Assembly (NCBI GenBank): GCA_018873225.1
Contig: JAEILZ010000001.1
Span: 3,162,001 to 3,226,000, forward strand
DNA from: [Phialemoniopsis] sp. UDSM-2020
Taxonomy: Eukaryota; Ascomycota; Sordariomycetes; Thyridiales; Thyridiaceae
Length of the DNA: 64,000 nucleotides
Direction: 5' to 3'
The stretch's first letter is position 1. Each line of letters starts with the position of its first letter. The translations under genes were made by a program, and so were the position numbers. This document shows, piece after piece, positions 1 to 11,100 of the stretch. The notes under the pieces were generated by a model, which had not been told where the DNA came from, ran no database searches, and saw nothing but the letters and a program-made list of their open reading frames with translations.

Positions 1-729
1 CAAGACGTGGGATGTCAGAGCCTGGTACTGTTATATTAAATACACAAAGCTCTTGGACCCCTCTCATGCCCTTCACAGTCTTGGGTGCTACTATGTTCAA
101 TATTTGCCTGTACGGCAATTCATGGCTGCTTCTTAACAGTCTTGAGCCCTGTCAAGCAAGCATTTGTATTTCCCAGTATTCGTTCAACAAGGAAACTATC
201 ATAAGACTTATATTATTAGATAGATCAAGTAGGCTAGGCCTGACTACTACACCGTAGCGTTACAGCCAGTATCGGTTTCCTGGTCCGTATTGTTGCGCAG
301 ATCGCAGTCTGACAACCATAGCTTTCAGTCCACGACCGGGATCGGAGATTTTATTTTGAAATAAGGTTGACGAAGCCTCAGTCTTTCCCATACTCCGACC
401 GGCTTGGCTGTGGGGTAGGTAGTAGTCCGAAGTGGTGTCCGGACACGCGGGTAAATATGAAGGCGAGTCCAGAGCAGAACGTAGGGACTCTTCCACTTCG
501 CCGGACTTTATCCAGCAAGCAACCAGACGCTCAGCAGCCGGAAGAATATGAAGACGCAAGTAACATTCATCTCAGCCTTTGGAGCTTTGACTCTTGGCAC
601 CAGATTCACCAGGCCAATATTGTCTTTCCATTATTTGTTATACAGAGTGGAGTGGCTTGCTGCACCCGAATAATACATTTCTTCTGAAGTGTAGAATAGG
701 TCGTCTACCCCTGAGCGCCACCTGCTAGC
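1..729. other. Gene-free stretch at left edge
   Basis: Only short ORFs with no family resemblance are visible on either strand. The DNA lies downstream of the transcription factor gene that ends at 730, so part of it is probably that gene's 3' UTR. I see no repeat or RNA gene. Confidence 0.5.
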
Positions 730-3203
730 TCAGAAAAACCCATCGTTGATATCCGAAAATGGCATGTTGAGGTAACTGTCCCAACCCCCAGGGCCCAGCA
801 TATCCACCCACGCGTCGTTGTTCAAGTCTTGCAAGCCATCAAACTGAGGCATCAAACCCGAGTCGACAACCATTGGTTCGGTAGCTAATTGTTCCTGCAA
901 GGGAGAGGATTCCGTAAATGCTGGTGCTGCCGAGGCCGGACTCGTCGTAGTGGTATCACGCGTGATCTCGCCTTCAAGCTCTTTCGCCAAAGTGCCCCTT
1001 AAGAAGGTCAATCTTTGAGCGAGGCGGTCAAAGGGGTCGATTCTCCCTTCACGGGGACCTCCCTGGTCCATCACATTGCCGATGAGCACTCTCCTTCGCC
1101 TGCGTCTCTGAGCCAGTACCAGCATGTCCGAGATCTGCTTGTCCAGGTACTCGTCAAAGTTGACCATCTTTCTCGCGGCCCGCGGGTCCCACCCGGGGGC
1201 CTGAAGTGTAATCAGCTTGAGCGACAGCAGGAAGCAGTACATGTACTCGAACGAGTTGAGACATATAAAGCGTGGCTGGTTCCGGATGTCTTGGGCGAAG
1301 CGGTTGGTGAAGAAGCTCTTTGCGGCACTGAGGCTGTTCCACAGCAGTGCCATTCTCGTCTCTGCCGTAATGGCTATCCCTAACTGATCGGCTTGCAAGC
1401 CGATCTCGTAAAGGATCAATCTGGAGACTTGTACATGGCTCGTAATTGCGTCTATACCTCGTTAGCAAGTGGTCCATTCCTGTCGGAGTTCATACCACCT
1501 ACCGTTGTCTTGAAGGTTTGAACCAAGCGACGCGAGATAGGTGTCGATCTCCTGCTCAAACTTCTGGACCATATTTCTGATATCCTCATCCGAAGTCGAG
1601 GTACTGGATTGAAGAGACACCACTGTAGTCGATATCTTCTGAGCAAGCAACTGGATCCGGACCAAGGCAACAAGTAGCTCATCGCTTGGCAGGGCCTCAC
1701 TCTGCTCCAAGACACGGCAACAGCTTTCCACCATAGCTGGGTTCAATAAGCCATCGATCTTTTTACTTGAAGCAAAAACCCTGTTTCGAAAGTTTAGTGA
1801 TGCATATTCATCAGTTGCACTCATGAACAACTTACAGGCTAGTGATATAAAAGGCACCCAGAAAAGCCCTCATCTCTTCCAGGACCTGTGGTCCATGGTC
1901 CTTGCCTTTGGTCGCCAACTGAGATTCGATAGATCTCAGCGAATAGGCTATTGAGCGGGTCAAATACAGCAGATTTGTTGTCTGGAAGCTGTTGATGCCG
2001 TAATTATACCTATTCAATCTGCGTGTTAGAGAGCGCCTTTCATAGCGGTCCATAGGATGTCTCACCAAGTGATAAAAATCTCCAAAGCCTGAAGCACATC
2101 TATTCCCTTCCTAGGCGATGTCAAAGCCGCGGCCGACAGCTCGCCCAACAGCGCTCCGCCGAGCTCCATCTGCCTCGACCCATCCAAGTGACAGGCCTCC
2201 ATCATCACGGCTTTCCACAGCAAGGGCCTTGCGGTCCTCAGCTCTCGTGACGGCATGGCAGGAATTACCACGAATGGGAACAGCGGTGCCATCTGCGTCC
2301 TGTATTCTTCGAGCAGTGACTCCGCCTCCTGCCCCTTGGGCCAGAGCGGTTCCCGCGTTTCCAACTCCTCAATCGTCTCCTTGGGCGCCGCAGCCTCGCC
2401 CTCAGGCGGTATGAATGGGCAGCATACACGCCGCTCCCCTTCTTTCAGTTCGTAAGTGGCGGGTGCGAGCGCGGGTGCTGGCGGTGTAGGTGCTCCCTCG
2501 GACCCTGAGATTGATTCTACCCTGCCAGTAATGGTGGTGGGTGGAGTGGCGTCATTTCTGGAGCTGTCGAGCTCGATAGGCGACTCCTTGGACACCAGGC
2601 CAATGCCAACCTGTTCCAGTGGAAACAGATGACCAAACGGAGGATGCCGTCTCATGGATTGGTGCAGCTGCGATTGCCACGGCCCGTGGATAGCGGCGTG
2701 TGACGCGGCTGCCCGGTCTGAAGAGCCGGACGCCGGGCTACCAGCCGAATCGGGCGGCGTGGGGCCCTGGCCCCTAGATACACTGTCTAGGCGGGCAGTA
2801 AGGTCTTCCAGACGGCGCTCCAGCTGCGAGACGCGCGTGGGCTTGGGCGACCGGCGCTTGCGCGGCGGCGCTGGGGTCTGGGAGGAGCATGGCTTGCTGA
2901 GCCGGTGACACCTGCTGCCATGTTAGAGAATCATGTGACGTACGGGTTGAAGTGAGATGAGAAAGAGGGACGGCCACTTCTTGTGCAAACATACCTCTCA
3001 CACTTGTCCGCCGAAGGGCCGGGGATGCACCGCGACTTGGCCTTGGCGCATGTCCTGCAGGCGCGGGGTCCCTTGTTCTTGGCGTTGTTACTGATATTGC
3101 CATTGCTATCGACCTCCGTGGGAGAAGGGAGCTGGTCAAGAGGTACTTGGAGTAAATACATCTCTGTGCCGGCTGTGCGGCTGGTGTAAGCCGGCTGTTG
3201 CAT
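730..3203 (-). CDS. Zn2Cys6 fungal transcription factor
   Basis: This is a nuclear DNA-binding regulator of the Gal4-type binuclear zinc cluster class; its target genes are unknown. I read five exons: 3203-2995, 2911-2066, 2009-1836, 1780-1503 and 1451-730, with introns of 83, 56, 55 and 51 nt, all GT-AG and phase-consistent, giving 742 aa. The zinc cluster starts near residue 48 with CRTCAKAKSRC. The first intron falls between the fourth and fifth cysteines, which rejoin as KCERCHRLSKPC. A short dimerisation-type coiled coil follows (VSQLERRLEDLTARL), then a long region resembling the fungal transcription factor middle homology region. The C-terminus is rich in acidic and aromatic residues (DINDGFF at the end), a plausible activation tail. 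The start is the ATG that puts about 47 residues before the cluster. It lies upstream of the heme synthesis gene on the same strand; no functional link is shown. Confidence 0.85.
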
Positions 3204-3996
3204 GAAGTGTGGTTAGATGAGTAATGTCGGCCTTTCACCGGAGCGGGATATCATACAAACTGTATAAAAGACCTTGAACCTGAGAGGATACAAAAACATA
3301 ACAGGAGCAATTCTTGCTCTGGGAGATTTCTTCATCATGCCTTGTGTTCAACAGACTTGGGCGTTGTTGAGCAGCTGTGCCATGTAAGTAGGAGGCGGAG
3401 GCATCCACTCGAGTCAGGCTCCGGCGGAAGCGGAGCAACTCCTATCACTCCGACCCCGTTGGCTTGGGCCGATCTGTGGCACGTGCACAAATTTAGCGAG
3501 TCCGGATTGGTCCCAAACCGGGCCAAATCCATCCGTAAGTGAGTGTCATGGAAGAAGACTAGCCTGGCTTACGTCCTGTGTGATAGACTACTTGCCTTGT
3601 ACGTGGTAGAGGTGTTGCAGCTGTCACGATAATTGAAGGGCGAACAATAACACATGAACATGCAGAGAATGGACAGCAGTATACCCCTGGACGGGGCCGG
3701 TATATGGCAGTAATAATCGTCTTGTAGACGACGCCTTCAATGTTATATTTTTTGTTTGATAAATACCACGTTTAAATGGCCAGGACACATCCCAAAATAA
3801 AGGGGGCCGCTTTGGTCATCAGGGTGTGAACGAAGAGAAAGAGGTTTGATCGAGTTGGCAAGAATCCAGAATCTGGCTCGGACGGCAAATGAGTGTTGGA
3901 CCTCTCAGTCGCCCGCAGCTCGCGCTCCAATGAACGTGGTCGTAGGTCGGATGAGCACCGTTCCCGGTCATGCAAAAAGCACAGTCCATGAGAGCC
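3204..3996. other. Intergenic: TF promoter and ALAS 3' flank
   Basis: This 0.8 kb lies between two minus-strand genes. It must hold the promoter and leader of the transcription factor and the 3' end of the aminolevulinate synthase transcript. I see no supported ORF. Confidence 0.5.
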
Positions 3997-5932
3997 TTAG
4001 GCACTGTCGCTGACAAGCTGGGGCAGGCCGCGCTCCAAGAGAGTCTCGGTGAACTCGCCGGGGCGGAAGTTGCCGGTAGCCTTCATCTCGCTTGTAGTCT
4101 GCTCGATGCCGAGCTGAGCGTCGGTCCAGAGCGGCTGCACATCCTTGCTGTTGGTCTCGCCGACGCCGATGAAACCTCCCTCTTCGGCCCAATCCGAGGT
4201 CCTCTTCAGCTCCAGCTTGGTCCAGATATCGTCGAGAGCCTCGACAAGCTGGTCGCGATACTCCTTCTTGTGGCCAGGGGTCGGAGTGACACGCAGACGT
4301 TCCTGACCCACGGGCACAGTAGGATAATTGATGGCTTGGGCGTAGATGCGGTAATCCTGGAGAAGCATGTCGGAGGCCTTTCTGGCCAGCTCCGCGTCGC
4401 CAACCAGGATGGGGACGATATGCGAAGGGTTTGGGATGACGGGGATATCGCGGCCGGACAACGCCTCCTTCACGGCGCGGGTGTGGAGCTGCTGCAGCCT
4501 GCGGTCGCCGTGGTAGTTTGACTGATACTCGATGGCGGCCGTCGCACCTGCCATTGTCGCGGGAGGGAGTGAAGTGGTGAAGATGAAACCGGGAGCCAGG
4601 GATCGAATCATATCAATGAGCCTTGCGCTTCCAGCCACATAACCTCCAACACAGCCATAAGCCTTGCCCAGAGTGCCAGTGATCATGTCGATGCGGTCAA
4701 GAATGGTGCCCTTGGGTCGGCCCTGCTTGTGCGCCTCAAAGTCGAGATGTTCAGCGACACCAGCACCGTGCGGTCCATACATGCCGACGGCGTGAACTTC
4801 ATCCAGAAAGGTGATGGCGCCATACTTCTCAGCCAGGTCGCAGATCTCCTCAATGGGGCCGATGGAACCGCACATGCTGTAGACAGACTCAAAAGCAATG
4901 ATCTTGGGCACATGAAGCGGCAGCGATGCTAGCTTGGCCTCAAGATCCTGCACATCGTTGTGTTTGAACACCATCTTCTTGGTGCCGGAGTGACGAATGC
5001 CCTGAATCATCGAAGCGTGGTTCAGGCTGTCAGAAAGGATGACGCAGTCTGGCATCTTGCTGCCCAGGGTGGCAAGGGTTGCGTCGTTTGCGACATAGCA
5101 GGAGCTAAAGACGAGAGCGGCATCTTTGGCGTGAAGTTTGGCCAGGCTAGCCTCGAGCTCGACAGCATGCTTGTTGTGTCCTGAGATGTTTCTGGTGCCA
5201 CCGGCACCGGCACCATACTCATCCAGAGTCTCGTGCATGGCCTTGAGAACATTGGGGTTGCGACCCATGCCGAGGTAGTCGTTGGCGCACCAAACAGTCA
5301 CACGATCCTCGCGGTTTTCGCCCATATGGGCGACGGGGAACTCCTTGGCCAGACGGTTGATGTTGTTGAAGTAGCGATAGGAATTGTCAGCGTGCTTTTT
5401 GTCCAGCTCGGCCTGATAAAAGGCCTCGTAATTGAACTTGGCGGCAGTCCGGTCGGCGTGTCCGGCAACACCAGGAGCGTTGGCGCCGAGGTGCTTAGCC
5501 GTCATCTTGGGGGGCAAGGGCGCTACGTCGAACATGTAAGGTCAGCCATGCACAATTGACGCCAACAAAAGACAAAGATATGTGCTCACCCTTCTCGCGA
5601 GTGTTCAGAAGGGGCGTGTCCACGGCCCTGGCCTCCTGGCTACGGCTGGTGTGGATCCTAGCCTTGCCCGTCTTGCCGTGACCGGCAGCGGTGTGCAGGC
5701 CGGCGACGGAGGCGGCGCCGTGGCGGCCAACCCGGGCGGACTGGACGGCCATGGCCTTGCCCATGACGGGGCAGCGGTGGGCAAGCACCTGGAGCTTGGA
5801 GATGGTGCCGCCGCAAGGGGAAGAGGGCAGGAGCTTCTGGCGCGAAGAAGTCGACAGCGAGCGCAGGGTGGCGGGCGAGGCCTTCTTCAAGAAGGGGCAC
5901 ATGGCCTTGGACTGGCGGAGGACGGCATCCAT
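3997..5932 (-). CDS. hemA: 5-aminolevulinate synthase, mitochondrial
   Basis: This pyridoxal-phosphate enzyme condenses glycine with succinyl-CoA to 5-aminolevulinate, the first step of heme synthesis, in the mitochondrial matrix. Two exons, 5932-5590 and 5522-3997, are joined across a 67-nt intron and give 622 aa. The first 110 or so residues form a basic, serine-rich mitochondrial leader containing two CP-type heme regulatory motifs (AMCPFL at C12 and HRCPVM at C54). The catalytic core follows the junction, with WCANDYLGM, the glycine-rich [21 protein letters not shown], and the cofactor-binding lysine near residue 401 in GTLGKAYG. Length and order match fungal HEM1/hemA. The intron places the split alanine codon of the [10 protein letters not shown] segment; an in-frame ATG just upstream in the intron is not used in this model. 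Heme feedback through the CP motifs is known for the family and inferred here. Confidence 0.95.
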
Positions 5933-7773
5933 GGTAATGGCTTCAAATCGGAGTAGTCTCCGAATTTCGATTGTGTACTTTCAGGACAGGCGTCCTCAAT
6001 AAGTCTCGACGAGATGGCGTCCGACAACAATGACAGCGAAAAGGAAAGAAAAAACCAATGGGTAGAAGACGGTTAGGAGTAGGAGTCAGTTTTTTAGGAC
6101 GGCCGTCGCTAGCAGGCCTGAGATATATGAACCAGTGAGGAGACTAAAGAAAAGTAGAGTCGGATCAGAAACAAACCAATTGACGCTGAATACGCCACCT
6201 GGAAGAGCGGATCCCGAACGCCTGGAGCCCGTTCCGAGGCAGCTCGCTAGCGGGATTCATCCACTGAACCGTACCATTTTTCAAATAACTAGACCCCTAG
6301 CCCCCCCAGAGCAACTCGCTCGCTCGCTCGCTCGTGTGGACGGACAAGAAAGACTTGTCCAACGCTTCAATGCATCAATCGATCGAGTTGTTTCCATTGC
6401 GCCTAGCCAGCTTGGTTTCAATTGCAGTCCAGAGACAAGTATGAGGGCAGAAGGGGAAAAGCGCTTGAGGACACTTCGCTTCAACCTCGTACCAGAGCAG
6501 TCTGACAAAAAGCGGATATACCTGCCAGGTCCAACACATTGACGCACCGGGTCCGTGGAAGTACAGGGCACATGCACGTTTCGGTGGTGGCTCGGCATGT
6601 GTACCTCCAGGTCTAGGTCTAACTAGGGATTTGTCTCTCTGCTTGTTGTGTACATCTGCCAGGTGCAGAAGAATACTCCCCTATGAGTTGCTTGTCCTGC
6701 ACATTGCTCGTCTCTACACAGTCAGTCATTTGAATAGATAATTGAACATCTTGATCGTCAAATGCCTTTTCTCGACCAATCTGGGAATACCACTCTGGGA
6801 ATGAAAGAGAAGGGAGGGGGGGGAGCTGACGCCGACTTCTCGTCTCTTTAGCCTCAGCTCAGGGTCGGGCTGGCCCCTCCCCACCCTCGTCCCAGTCCAA
6901 TCATGCCCTGGTTTTCGCTCCCCGCCTTTCGATCCCATTACTATTCCCCCTCGCTCATTGGCTGCCCAGCGCCGGGATCTGGTACAAACAGCCGGTGTTT
7001 TCTCTGGAGGAACATGGTAGAAATTTTGCACCTGCAGTGCCACGAGTGCTCAGATCAACTGTAGATTGACCTGCATACAAGGGCCCCAGACTGCGATTTT
7101 AGTATCACCTTATTCATCAGGGTCTAAATTCCCAACGAAATTGCCATCTCAACCCCGATCCGCGCCCATCTAGCCATACCGCTCTTCTTTTCTAGTCTGT
7201 ACCAATTCCACATTGGTCAACTTCCCACGAATCTATGTTTACCTAGTGGGCTATTTGGTTGTTAAGCTGCAAGTATACTTGCGATTCAAGAGCGAGACCA
7301 ATATGCTTCTTATTGGCGTTCTGAATTCCTTTGAATGAAGTCAACAACCCTGATATGGGTGCCTTACATATCGTGACACGTTCACAATTGAGGGGCAAGA
7401 GCACTCCCGCATCGATCACTCATCGGTACACAGTTCAAGGCATGTTCCAGTTACCTGATCCAGCGTTACTGCAATCAATTATTCCTTTGATATGTCGCTT
7501 GTGCTCAATGCTATGTGACGAGCCACTGGGCCATTCCTGGTCTTCTATACTGCCGTGCAAACCTCGAAACACTCCCCTTATTCCCCAAGCGCAATTCGAA
7601 TTCTCGCATGTAATGATACGTCATCCCTGGGTATATAGCCGAAGGCGAAAAAGCAAAAGAGAGGACGCAGAATCTTGAGGCCAGCGCAAAGCTGCCTTAT
7701 ACTGCTCCAAGAACGCCATTACTCCGCGTCTGAATCATGCCTTTCCCTGTGAAACATGCTTGCGCAATGCTCC
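5933..7773. other. Intergenic upstream of ALAS
   Basis: This 1.8 kb carries the promoter and leader of aminolevulinate synthase. It includes a short CTCG/GCTC tandem run around 6307-6335 and a C-run at 6300-6306. ORFs of up to 135 codons are present on both strands but resemble no family and lack sensible composition. No gene is supported. Confidence 0.5.
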
Positions 7774-8061
7774 TCAATCAATGACAATGGGTAAATCAGC
7801 CGCCTCACCCTGCTTAGGGGAATCTCGCGGACCTCGGCCAATGTCTGTCTGTCTTGGAAGCAGGGACTTACGCTTCCAGTTGGGGCCCTTGGGAGGACCC
7901 TTTCGTTTCTGCTTACTCTCTGCTTGCGAACTTGCAGGCTGACTGTCAGACTTGCAATTCTCCTGTCCCTCTCCATGCACACGGCCGTTAACCTGAGGCC
8001 GTGTAGGCTGCTGTGTCTGCTTTGAAGTAATGCCGTCAGCCGAGTCTTGTTCCGAGATCAT
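7774..8061 (-). CDS. Doubtful small lysine-rich ORF downstream of SNF2 gene
   Basis: This is a 95-codon ATG-started ORF beginning 63 nt after the stop of the SNF2 gene on the same strand. The predicted peptide is hydrophilic, Gln/Ser-rich, with a basic stretch KQKRKGPPKGPNWKRK. A good donor (GTAAGT at about 7873-7868) follows the basic stretch and a CAG acceptor lies about 60 nt on, but splicing there gives an immediate stop, so the exon structure is unresolved. It may be 3' UTR of the SNF2 transcript, a small independent gene, or a mis-joined last exon. I do not recognise it. Confidence 0.25.
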   Translation of the reverse strand: MISEQDSADGITSKQTQQPTRPQVNGRVHGEGQENCKSDSQPASSQAESKQKRKGPPKGPNWKRKSLLPRQTDIGRGPRDSPKQGEAADLPIVID

Positions 8062-8124
8062 TGATAGGGAGGCTGTCTCGAGGGCAACAGTTACGGGACA
8101 GTAAAGAGAAGGGAGGGCTCATGA

Positions 8125-11100
8125 TCATACAACATGTGGTTTCTTATGTGGACTGATAGTCTCTTCGAATTCTGGCTCCGGGAGTTCCTCCAGCACCCGA
8201 AGCAGATCAACAAGGGCTGTTTCTGTTTCAGACAACATAGCCAACTCGTCGGGCCCATAGTGCTTGTAGAGGATGGCTTTTGCGAATCTCCGGCTCTGTG
8301 CAACGCATCTCGTGAGCAACGCCCATTTAGGCATCGAGGGTATGTCCGTGCCAAGAGCGGTGGCTAAAGATGCCACCGTTTCCTGTTCCAAGACGTCAAT
8401 GCTGGTGCGCAGTTGGGTGAGCTCCGTTTCCAAGGCACCAAGCTGTATTTTCAACTGAACGCGAAATCCATCCACAGACCCTACGTTCCCAGAGGGTGGC
8501 TTGGCGACACTCTCCAGACCTGTCCTGGCTTCTCCCCGTTCATGACTACTGGGCGTTGCTGGTCCCGGCGTCTTGGAAGATGTGAGAGGGCGCCTAAAGT
8601 GGACGGGCTGGCCGTCCGCGGAGAGAGGAATGCGGGAGTTGATGTCCCGGGAAGAACCTGGGGAAGGGCCATGACCATCAGGTTGTTGGGCCTGTGACTG
8701 ATGGTCCAAACCTCTGTGATTATCGGCTCTTGAACGGACCTGTTCGGTCTGCAAAGTTTGGGTCGGAGGGAATAGGTGGTTGCCCTGACCATGAGATGGG
8801 TTGTTCTGCGCTTGCACTGAGTGTTGACCTACCCGGGCCCTGCTCACTGGTACTTGCCCATTAGGTCGATACACATGTGAGAGCAACGATGGGAACGGTA
8901 AGGATATCGGGATGGGCGCTTGGACGGGCGCCTGGGTTGGCGCGTGTGACAGATGCATCAGCCGCTGCTGTTTGTCCCATTCTTCAGGATCCATGATACG
9001 AAGCCGGTTGAGCCGGATCATCTCTGTGGCATGCTGTAATTCCTCTGGGGTCAGCTTGTCATCCAGCTCCTCCTCTTCGAAGGTGTCTGTTAAAACAATC
9101 CGACGAAGGCACTGCTGAGAGTCATGATCTAAGAGCGAGTCCAATACGCCATCTCGACCACGTGCGTTGGCCAGCGAGGCACGATCCGTTTCAATCAGGG
9201 TGGGTGCCGCAGTATAATCCCGCTTGGTCTGGCTCCAAGCGGCAGGATTTTTCTTGTCGACGACTCGAGCCGCTAATTGTGTCTTGAACACTTGTTGGTT
9301 GTGAAGGATGGCTTCATGCGTTCCCCCGACGATCAGCCAGTAGACATACACAGGCTTGGTCTGCCCAATGCGAAATGATCGACCAATGGCCTGCTGCTCT
9401 TGGGTGGGATTCCATTTGAAGTCAAAAATCACAACTCGATTGGCTCCGGTGATATTGAGACCTACGCCGCCGGCAGTTGTCGAGATGAGGTATACATCAT
9501 CCGCGCCAGCATTGAAGTTTTTAATCAGGTTCTGTCGTAGATCAACACGAGTGGTTCCATCCAACCGCGCGAAGAGTCTCTTCTGCCTTCTGAACGTCTC
9601 CTCAAGGTAATCCAAGGTGTCCTTGCTCTGAGAAAAGACCAGAGTCTTATCGCCAACGCGTTTCGCCGCGTCTAGAATCTTGAGAAGAACAATGACCTTC
9701 GCAGAATACTTGGTATCCTCGATGTCTCGTGTCCTGATCAGTTGCAAAAGATTACCAATCATACCAAGTGTTAGGTTTGGTTCTTTCTCTTTGCCGGTCT
9801 TTTGTGTCTTCTGTCTCTTGGCTTCCTTGGGGTCCTCCAGGAGTTTCTTGCTGCTTTGCAATTTTGCTTGGAAGACTTTCGGATGTGCCAACAGTAGGGT
9901 GAGGTTGAATACCAAGTGAAACAATCCTATCTGCGAAATCTCTTGGTCAACCATCCCGCCAGAAGGGGTAACAAGGTCCAAGAAGGCCTGGTAGGCCTTT
10001 CTTTGAAAGTCAGTTATCGGCAGAAAGAGGATAAACTCCTGTTTGACAGGCAGCTCGGATTTCAGAGCCGCCATTGTCACCCGATGAACTTTCGGTGCAA
10101 CCGTATCTTTCAGCACCTTCAGCATCTGACGTGCCTTTCGTTTCTGCCAGGGGCTACTATCGGCATAGAGTCCTTCCTTGATGGGGTTGGCGTACATGCT
10201 TGCGAATTCTTTATGAGGACCTAAATAATTTGGTGCCAGCCAGTCGATCATCGAATGATACTCTTCCACAGAGTTGGCCAGGGGAGATCCGGTGAGGGCA
10301 ATGCGCACCTCCGTGCGGAAGTCTGCTGTAGCCTTGGCTATTGCCGATGCTGGATTCTTGAGGACGTGTGCTTCGTCGGCGATTACGATGTTCGGCGACT
10401 CCTTCAAGAGATCTGCGATGCCACCATCTTTTATAAGATTTCTAAACAGATCGTATCCGACAATGAGAACGCCACCATCAAGAGCCCAATCGCTGACAAG
10501 TCCTGGCCTTTCGTCATCTGGAACCTGAGCATCCACCGACCGAAATTGCCCAAGTAAGCCTTCTGGAGTCCATTGAAGCAGTTCATCATGCCAGTTGTTG
10601 ACGAGACCCGACGGGCAGAGGACCAGTGTTTTCGAGTCGCGAAGTTCTGGGGGGATCTGTGAAAGAACCGACTGCTCCTCCGAGAGCGCAGCCTCAGAAA
10701 TGGCTACAAGAAGGGTAATGACTTGCATCGTCTTCCCCAAACCCATCGTGTGAGCAAGTAAACAGCCTTGGCGATTGTCTGTATCGATGATTTGATTCCA
10801 CATGAAGCGCACCCCCTCGATTTGGTGGTCTTTGATGCGTTCTCCGATGGTCTTATTGACATAGATCTCACCTTGATGGTCTTGCTTGCTTTCGTTGATG
10901 ATCAATCGAGAAGCATCGCGCGAGATAGAGGAGTAGTCGGAGCGTGCAAGTCTTGCGCGAAGAGCGTTGCGCCTCTCCTCTTGTTCCTTGATTCTTAAGA
11001 GATCATCCTTTCGCAGCTTCAAAGCAGCTCTGTCCTGCCGTACCTGTCGTCGTCGTTGTCGTCTCTTAGACGGCGATGACCGATCGACGTCTGAATCACT

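Noticed and set aside
3970..4521. 183-codon plus-strand ORF
   Set aside because: It lies antisense inside the aminolevulinate synthase coding region, and its translation has no family resemblance.
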